A DNA stretch of 6,806 bases from Georgenia sp. (GTDB taxonomy: Bacteria > Actinomycetota > Actinomycetes > Actinomycetales > Actinomycetaceae): assembly GCA_027322565.1 (NCBI GenBank), contig DAHVRG010000009.1:1-6806 (forward strand). The letters are read 5' to 3'. The stretch's first letter is position 1. The number at the start of each line of letters is the position of its first letter. Positions 1 through 4,294 of the stretch are shown piece by piece. A program made the translations under genes and the position numbers. Under the pieces are notes generated by a model. The model was not told where the DNA came from. It saw only the letters and a list, made by a program, of their open reading frames with translations, and searched no databases.

Positions 1-573
1 TGCGAGCCCTTCGACGTCTTCGAGCGGCTCGGCCTGCCGCTGCGGACCGGCGACTACGTCCCCCGCCTCGCCCCGTTCGGCACCTTCGCGACCTCCGACG
101 GCTGGTTCGCGCTGTGCGCACCGACCGACGCGTTCGCCCGCGGCGCGCTGCGCGCCATCGGGCGCCCCGAGCTGGCGGAGGACCCCCGGTTCGTCTCCCG
201 CGACGGCCGCGTCGCCAACGCCGACGTGCTCCACGGGCTCATCTCCGCCTGGGCCCGGGACCGGACCACCGAGGAGGCGGTCACCCGCATGGAGCGGGAG
301 GGAGCCCCCGCGGCGCCGGTCCGCTCCACCGCCGAGGCGGTGCGCGACCCTCTCGTGCTCGACCGCGAGGAGGTCGTGCCGCTCACCCACGCCCGGTACG
401 GGCAGACCGAGGAGCTTCTCGGCTCGGGCGTGCCGATCACCTTCTCCCGCAGCACGGTCGCCCTCGACCGGCCGGCACCGGCCCTGGGCGAGCACACCGA
501 CGCCGTCCTGGGCGAGCTGCTCGGCTACGACGCCGACCGGGTCCGGGCGATGCGAGACAGGGGAGTGCTGTGA
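1..573 (+). CDS. Family III CoA-transferase (CaiB/BaiF type), C-terminal part
   Basis: The window opens inside this gene; 190 C-terminal residues are visible, ending at TGA 571-573. The visible part follows the usual C-terminal pattern of family III CoA-transferases (PF02515): a 'GTFATSDGWFALCAPTD' strand-turn, then 'LRAIGRPELAEDPRFVSRDGR' split by ordinary variation, then an amphipathic stretch leading to 'REGAPAAPVRSTAEAVRDP', and finally 'GEHTDAVLGELLGYD' near the end. Family members move CoA from an acyl-CoA donor to a carboxylic acid through an aspartyl-CoA thioester. The catalytic Asp lies in the N-terminal half, outside the window, so activity cannot be confirmed here. The substrate cannot be read from this part. 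Because 2-hydroxyacyl-CoA dehydratase-type genes follow, a role like HadA or FldA (activating a hydroxy acid for those subunits) is a reasonable inference, but carnitine-, formyl- or succinyl-CoA-type specificity is equally open. Confidence 0.9.
   Translation, partial: CEPFDVFERLGLPLRTGDYVPRLAPFGTFATSDGWFALCAPTDAFARGALRAIGRPELAEDPRFVSRDGRVANADVLHGLISAWARDRTTEEAVTRMEREGAPAAPVRSTAEAVRDPLVLDREEVVPLTHARYGQTEELLGSGVPITFSRSTVALDRPAPALGEHTDAVLGELLGYDADRVRAMRDRGVL
559..565 (+). promoter_or_regulatory. Ribosome binding site pointing at GTG 570, not GTG 596
   Basis: The purine run AGGGGAG contains the GGAG core at 562-565 and sits 4 bases before the GTG at 570. There is no comparable purine tract just before the GTG at 596 that opens the transporter frame (bases 581-595 are C-rich). 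Translation of the transporter region therefore seems to be initiated at 570 and to reach the 596 frame either by stop-restart or by a frameshift. Confidence 0.55.
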
Positions 574-599
574 GCGGCACTCGACCTGACCCGCGGTGA
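570..599 (+). other. 9-codon mini-cistron or frameshifted start of the transporter gene
   Basis: GTG 570-572 overlaps the stop of the CoA-transferase gene (GTGA). It opens the frame MSGTRPDPR, which stops at TGA 597-599, itself overlapping the GTG start of the transporter (GTGA again). The frame thus fills the gap exactly and has its own good ribosome binding site. The peptide has a composition typical of an actinobacterial transporter N-terminus (polar, Pro/Arg-rich, no hydrophobic core). There are two readings. It may be a coupling mini-cistron whose termination hands ribosomes to the transporter. Alternatively, the transporter really starts at 570 and one base is missing or slipped near 594-597, where a -1 shift joins it to the 596 frame. 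The sequence alone cannot separate them. Confidence 0.45.
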
Positions 600-1849
600 G
601 AGCGACGCGTCCCGCGCCCTTCGCGGCGTTCCGGTCGGGCAACTTCACCCGCTACTTCACCGGCCAGCTCGTCTCGAACGTCGGTCTGTGGTTCCAGAAC
701 CTCGCCCTCTCGCTCGTCGTCCTCGAGCTCACCGACAGCGCCCGCGCGCTGGCGCTGGTCACCGTCGCCCAGTTCGGCCCGATCACGCTGTTCGGCGGCC
801 TCGCGGGCCGGGTCGTCGACGCCGTCTCGGCCCGCACCGTCCTGCTCGTCACGTGCGTCGCGGCGACCCTGACCTCGGCGGCGCTCGCCCTCGCCGTCTC
901 GCAGGAGACGACCTCCCTGCCGCTGGTCTACGGCCTCATCGCGCTCACCGGCACGGCACACGCCTTCGAGCGGGTGGCCTCCCAGGCGCTCATCTACGAG
1001 CTCGTCGGCCCCGGCCTGCTCCACAACGCCGTCGCCCTGAGCACCGTCTACCTCTCGGCGGCGCGGTCGATCGGACCCGGGCTGGCCGGAGTCGCCTACC
1101 TCGCGCTGGGACCCGCTCCCTGCCTGCTCATCAACGCCGCGAGCTACCTCGCGGCGGTGCTCGCCCTGCTCCTCATCCGGCCCGCGACGCTCCACGCCCG
1201 GCCGCGCGCCGAGTCGGCAAGCCGTTCCGTGCTGGCGGCGCTGCGCGAGGTACTGGGCAACCGGCCGCTCGTCGTCCTCCTCGTCGTCAACGTCGCCGTC
1301 ACCGTCACCGCGATGAACATGAACGTCGTCCTCACCTCGATCGTCTACCTCGGGTTCGGGGGCGACGCCGGAGCGCTCGGTGCCACCCACGCGCTCAACG
1401 CGGTGGGCGCGATCCTCGGCGGGCTGCTCGTCGCGGGCCTGCGCACCTCCCGTGTCAGCTACCTCGTGCCCGGCTGCCTCGCGTTCGCCGTCGCGCTCGC
1501 CGTCAACGCGGCGGCCCCCTCGCTCACGCTCCTGCTCGTCCTCGCCCCGGTGCTCGGGCTCGGGATCGGCACCTACCAGGGGCTCATCTACAGCGCCGCC
1601 CAGGTGTCCGCGGAGCCGCACCAGATCGGGCGGGTGATGTCCCTGCTCACCATGGGCAACGTGGGCATGGCCCCCTTCGGCGCCCTCTACGCGGGCGCGC
1701 TGGTCGACGCCACCTCCGGCCAGACGGCCCTGGCCGTCGGCGCGGCGGCCTGCCTCGGCTGCGCCACCCTCGTGACGTTCACCGTCCTGCGCCCCGCCCG
1801 CGCCCGCCGCCGCGCGGCCGGGGAGACCGACCGGGAAGGAGCCCCATGA
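596..1849 (+). CDS. MFS transporter, MFS_3 / EntS-like
   Basis: This encodes a 417-residue membrane protein of the major facilitator superfamily, a normal length for the MFS_3 (PF05977) group. The N-terminus carries the typical 'FAAFRSGNFTRYFTGQLVS' opening at residues 9-27. About eleven or twelve hydrophobic segments follow, separated in the middle by a charged loop (about residues 196-224). The loop after helix 2 holds a diverged motif A ('GGLAGRVVDAVSARTVLL', 67-84; Arg72 and Asp75 replace the more common ADR arrangement). 'SAARSIGPGLAG' (154-165) matches the conserved helix 5 region of MFS_3 proteins. The C-terminus is Arg-rich and probably cytoplasmic. Many relatives export siderophores or drugs, but the placement between a CoA-transferase and dehydratase subunits suggests movement of the pathway's substrate or product; the direction is unknown. 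GTG 596 is the only start that keeps the whole core, but it lacks its own clear ribosome binding site. The stop overlaps the next gene by ATGA. Confidence 0.9.
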   Translation: MRATRPAPFAAFRSGNFTRYFTGQLVSNVGLWFQNLALSLVVLELTDSARALALVTVAQFGPITLFGGLAGRVVDAVSARTVLLVTCVAATLTSAALALAVSQETTSLPLVYGLIALTGTAHAFERVASQALIYELVGPGLLHNAVALSTVYLSAARSIGPGLAGVAYLALGPAPCLLINAASYLAAVLALLLIRPATLHARPRAESASRSVLAALREVLGNRPLVVLLVVNVAVTVTAMNMNVVLTSIVYLGFGGDAGALGATHALNAVGAILGGLLVAGLRTSRVSYLVPGCLAFAVALAVNAAAPSLTLLLVLAPVLGLGIGTYQGLIYSAAQVSAEPHQIGRVMSLLTMGNVGMAPFGALYAGALVDATSGQTALAVGAAACLGCATLVTFTVLRPARARRRAAGETDREGAP

Positions 1850-2964
1850 CATCCACCGCACACGCGACCGCCGGTGCCGCCCTGGAACGGATCCTCGCGG
1901 CCTACCGGAGCGACGGCCCCCTGGACGTACCGGACGAGCCGGTCATCGGTTACGTCGGGCAGGACGTCCCCGAGGAGATCCTCACCGCGGCGGGCGCCCG
2001 TGCGCTCCGCCTGCGCGGCTCGCCCGACTGGGACACCCGCACCGCCGACGCCTACCTCGGTACGGGGCTGGACCCGGCCGCGCGGGCGCTGCTCGCCGGG
2101 CTCCTCGCCGGGAGGTTCGGCCCGCTCCGGGGGGTGGTGGTCTCCTCCGACTGCGACGCCTCGCAGCGGCTCTTCTACGTCATGCGCGAGATCCACCGCG
2201 TCGAACCCGGGACGAGCCTGCCCCCGGTCCACCTCGCCGACCTGCTCCACCTGCCCCGTCCGAGCACCCTGCGGTACAACATCACCCGCGTCCAGCAGCT
2301 CTGCACGGTGGTCGAGGGGTGGACCGGCGCGCGGGTGACCCCCGCGACCCTGCGCGCGGCGGTCGAGGCGCACAACACCGAGCGTCGCCGGTACCGCGAG
2401 ATCGCCGCGCTGCGCCGGTCACGACCCCCGCGGCTCAGCGGCCAGGAGGCGCTCGCCGTCCACGGCGTCAAGGGCCGGCTGCCGCTCGCCGAGCTCCTCT
2501 CCCTGCTCACCGACCTGCGGGACGGTGCCGGCCTGCCCGTCCGGGCGGGCCGGCGCGTCTTCGTCACCGGGAGCAGCCACGACACGGCCGATGTCTACCG
2601 GGAGCTCGAGGACCGCGGTGCCGTCGTCGTCGGGGAGGACCACGACCACGGTGAGCTGGCCGTCGGTGCCGACGTCACCGAGCCGAGCGTCGAGGCGATC
2701 GCGGAACGCTACCGCGACAACGGGCCCACGCCCCATCACGCCTCGATGCAGGAGCGCGCCGCGTACACCGCCGCCGCGGTCCGTCGGACGGGCGCCGAGC
2801 TGCTGCTCTGCTACGCGCGGGAGAGGGACGACGCACCGACGTGGGACGTCCCCCACCAGGCGGCTGCGGTGGAGGTGCCGACGGCGGTCCTCACCGGACA
2901 GCGGTACGGCACGGTCGACACGGCCGCGCTCGAGCGGGCACTGGAGCAGGAGGCACGGGTATGA
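1846..2964 (+). CDS. 2-hydroxyacyl-CoA dehydratase / benzoyl-CoA reductase family subunit (beta-like), one cluster Cys missing
   Basis: This 372-residue protein has the size and pattern of the HGD-D family (PF06050: HgdB, HadC, FldC, BcrC/BadD). Family members form heterodimers whose subunits each hold an Fe-S cluster through three cysteines and act on CoA thioesters by electron-driven dehydration or ring reduction. Visible landmarks are 'IGYVGQDVPEEILTAAG' (34-50), where classical proteins have Cys but Gly38 stands here; 'VVVSSDCDASQRLF' (97-110) with Cys103 at the second ligand position; an acidic-His stretch 'EDHDHGE' (264-270), where many relatives have a DDLC-type motif; and 'ELLLCYARERDDA' (318-330) with Cys322 at the third position. 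A further Cys153 lies outside the known positions. The start ATG 1846 has AAGGAG at 1836-1841, 4 bases upstream, and overlaps the transporter stop. Membership is clear; the reaction and the presence of a cluster are not. The beta assignment rests on a hand comparison. Confidence 0.85.
   Translation: MTSTAHATAGAALERILAAYRSDGPLDVPDEPVIGYVGQDVPEEILTAAGARALRLRGSPDWDTRTADAYLGTGLDPAARALLAGLLAGRFGPLRGVVVSSDCDASQRLFYVMREIHRVEPGTSLPPVHLADLLHLPRPSTLRYNITRVQQLCTVVEGWTGARVTPATLRAAVEAHNTERRRYREIAALRRSRPPRLSGQEALAVHGVKGRLPLAELLSLLTDLRDGAGLPVRAGRRVFVTGSSHDTADVYRELEDRGAVVVGEDHDHGELAVGADVTEPSVEAIAERYRDNGPTPHHASMQERAAYTAAAVRRTGAELLLCYARERDDAPTWDVPHQAAAVEVPTAVLTGQRYGTVDTAALERALEQEARV
2948..2953 (+). promoter_or_regulatory. 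Ribosome binding site fixing the start at 2961
   Basis: A full AGGAGG lies 7 bases before ATG 2961. It selects this start over the in-frame GTG at 2841, whose extra 40 residues (Gly/Pro/Arg-rich) are just the shadow of the preceding coding frame. Confidence 0.8.
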
Positions 2965-4208
2965 ACGCACGACGGCTGTCCTCGGCCGCGGAGGCCCTGC
3001 GGCACCAGCGCGAGTGGTTCGCCGGCGTCCAGCGGCACGCCGCGGACGGAGGCCTCGTCGCGCTCGTCAACGCCGACACCCCGCACGAGATCCTCCGGGC
3101 CTTCGACATCCCCTACGTCGTCAACCAGTGGTGGTCCTCGATCGCGGCTGCGAAGGGCGGTGCCCAGCGCTACCTCGACCTGGTCGCCGAGCGCGGGTAC
3201 CCCCGGGACTCCGAGCAGTACAACGCCATCGGGCTCGGCGCCGCCTTCGACCCCGCTCCCGAGGACGCGCCCTGGGGTGGGCTGCCCCGGCCCTTCCTCG
3301 TCCTCGGCGAGCTCACCGGCGACACCACGCGCAAGGTGTTCGACGCCTGGGGGGAGCAGCCCGGGGTGACCTTCTACCCGCTGGAGGCCGCGGCCAGCGC
3401 CACGGCGGAGCCGTACTGGTGGGACGACCTGGCCCACGACTGGGAGCGGCTGGTCGGGACCGAGCGCATCGACCTGCTCGTCGCCGAGATGCACGGCCTC
3501 ATCGAGCTCCTCGAGGAACGCACCGGCCGGTCGCTCGACCTCGACCGCCTCGCCGAGATCATGCGGCTGGGCAACGAGCAGGCGGAGTGGAACCGCCGCA
3601 CCCGCGACCTCGTCGCGGCCACCGCCCCCTGCCCGGTCAGCGTCACCGACTCCATCCCGGCGGTCATGCTGCCGCAGTGGCACCGCGGGACGACGTGGGC
3701 GCGTGACGCAGCGCGACGGCTCCACGACGAGGTGGCCGAGCGGGTGGCCGCCGGGGCGGCCCTCGCCCACCCCGAGCGGGCACGGCTCATGTGGGTGGGG
3801 CGCGGGCTGTGGTTTGACCTCGGGTTCTACCGGCACTTCGAGGAGGAGTACGGGGCCGTCTTCGTCTGGTCGATGTACCTGGCGATCGCCGCCGACGGCT
3901 ACGCCCGCTACGGGGACGACCCGCTGCGTGCGCTCGCCTCCCGCTTCGTCGGTTTCAACGAGCACCTCTACGTCCCACCGGCCTCGGCCGAGTGGTACGT
4001 CAACGAGGCCCGCCGCCACGGCGTGGACGGCGTGGTCCACCTCGTCTCCGACGACCCGCGGGGCTCCTGGGCCACCACCCGGGCCCTGCGCGCGGCCGGC
4101 ATCCCGGTCATCGAGGTGCACGCGGACAACGCCGACGCGAGCAGCTACGACGTCACCGCCGTCCGGGGGCGGGTGGCGCGGTGGCTCGAGGACTCGGTGC
4201 TGGGGTAG
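2961..4208 (+). CDS. 2-hydroxyacyl-CoA dehydratase / benzoyl-CoA reductase family subunit (alpha-like), no cluster Cys
   Basis: This 415-residue protein is a second, distinct HGD-D family member (HgdA/HadB/BcrB-like), the presumed partner of the preceding subunit. 'TPHEILRAFDIPYVV' (40-54) matches the CPSE-type region of classical alpha subunits, but the Cys position is Thr40. 'LTGDTTRKVFDAW' (118-130) lines up with the partner's SDCDASQRLF, with Gly120 at the Cys position. 'DGVVHLVSDDPRGSW' (356-370) matches the DGVVxHxNRSCK region, with Pro366 at or near the Cys position. 'RAAGIPVIEVHADNAD' (377-392) is the usual C-terminal strand and the acid-rich end of the family. The only Cys in the whole protein is Cys224, not at a known ligand position. 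The length is normal and the frame is intact, so this is not a decayed gene. Start ATG 2961 overlaps the previous stop (ATGA), implying coupled translation and 1:1 production. The subunit cannot bind a cluster in the known way. It may be a substrate-binding or structural partner, or the pair may do different chemistry. Confidence 0.83.
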   Translation: MNARRLSSAAEALRHQREWFAGVQRHAADGGLVALVNADTPHEILRAFDIPYVVNQWWSSIAAAKGGAQRYLDLVAERGYPRDSEQYNAIGLGAAFDPAPEDAPWGGLPRPFLVLGELTGDTTRKVFDAWGEQPGVTFYPLEAAASATAEPYWWDDLAHDWERLVGTERIDLLVAEMHGLIELLEERTGRSLDLDRLAEIMRLGNEQAEWNRRTRDLVAATAPCPVSVTDSIPAVMLPQWHRGTTWARDAARRLHDEVAERVAAGAALAHPERARLMWVGRGLWFDLGFYRHFEEEYGAVFVWSMYLAIAADGYARYGDDPLRALASRFVGFNEHLYVPPASAEWYVNEARRHGVDGVVHLVSDDPRGSWATTRALRAAGIPVIEVHADNADASSYDVTAVRGRVARWLEDSVLG

Positions 4209-4218
4209 GGGCGAGCCG

Positions 4219-4226
4219 AAGGAGGT
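4219..4226 (+). promoter_or_regulatory. Perfect Shine-Dalgarno sequence without an evident start codon
   Basis: AAGGAGGT lies 11 bases after the stop of the preceding gene. No ATG, GTG or TTG follows at a usable distance; the only candidate is CTG 4234, 7-8 bases downstream. The frame from that CTG runs to about 4410, overlapping the next gene, and is Arg/Gly/Pro-rich like an out-of-frame shadow. It may be a relic of a lost gene start, or chance. Confidence 0.35.
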
Positions 4227-4240
4227 CCACCCACTGACCG

Positions 4241-4257
4241 CGGGCCCGAACGGCCCG
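4241..4257 (+). terminator. GC-only hairpin between operon and hydrolase gene, weak terminator candidate
   Basis: CGGGCC at 4241-4246 pairs with GGCCCG at 4252-4257 around the 5-base loop CGAAC, giving a 6-bp all-G/C stem. No T-tract follows, so it is not a classical intrinsic terminator. It could attenuate or pause transcription, or protect the 3' end of the operon message. Read-through into the hydrolase gene remains possible, since only 86 bases separate the two genes and no clear promoter -10/-35 pair is visible. Confidence 0.3.
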
Positions 4258-4283
4258 GAGAACCTGGAAGAGACGTCACGACG

Positions 4284-4289
4284 AAGGGG
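4284..4289 (+). promoter_or_regulatory. Ribosome binding site for GTG 4295
   Basis: AAGGGG ends 5 bases before GTG 4295. The alternative ATG at 4313 has only AGAAGAAG-type purines before it and would remove the Arg-rich n-region from the signal peptide, so GTG 4295 is preferred. Confidence 0.6.
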
Positions 4290-4294
4290 TTGGC

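Noticed and set aside
688..1845. Long in-frame upstream extension of the beta-like subunit gene
   Set aside because: The extension runs through the transporter gene in another frame and is Arg/Pro/Gly-rich. ATG 1846 has a proper ribosome binding site and the family's normal N-terminus.
437..1861. Reverse-strand open frame of 474 codons
   Set aside because: It is antisense to the MFS transporter and made mostly of Arg, Gly, Glu and Asp with no hydrophobic core or motif; a compositional shadow.
2811..4121. Reverse-strand open frame of 436 codons
   Set aside because: It is antisense to the alpha-like subunit, with no recognisable domain and shadow-like composition. The + strand frame matches a known family over its full length.
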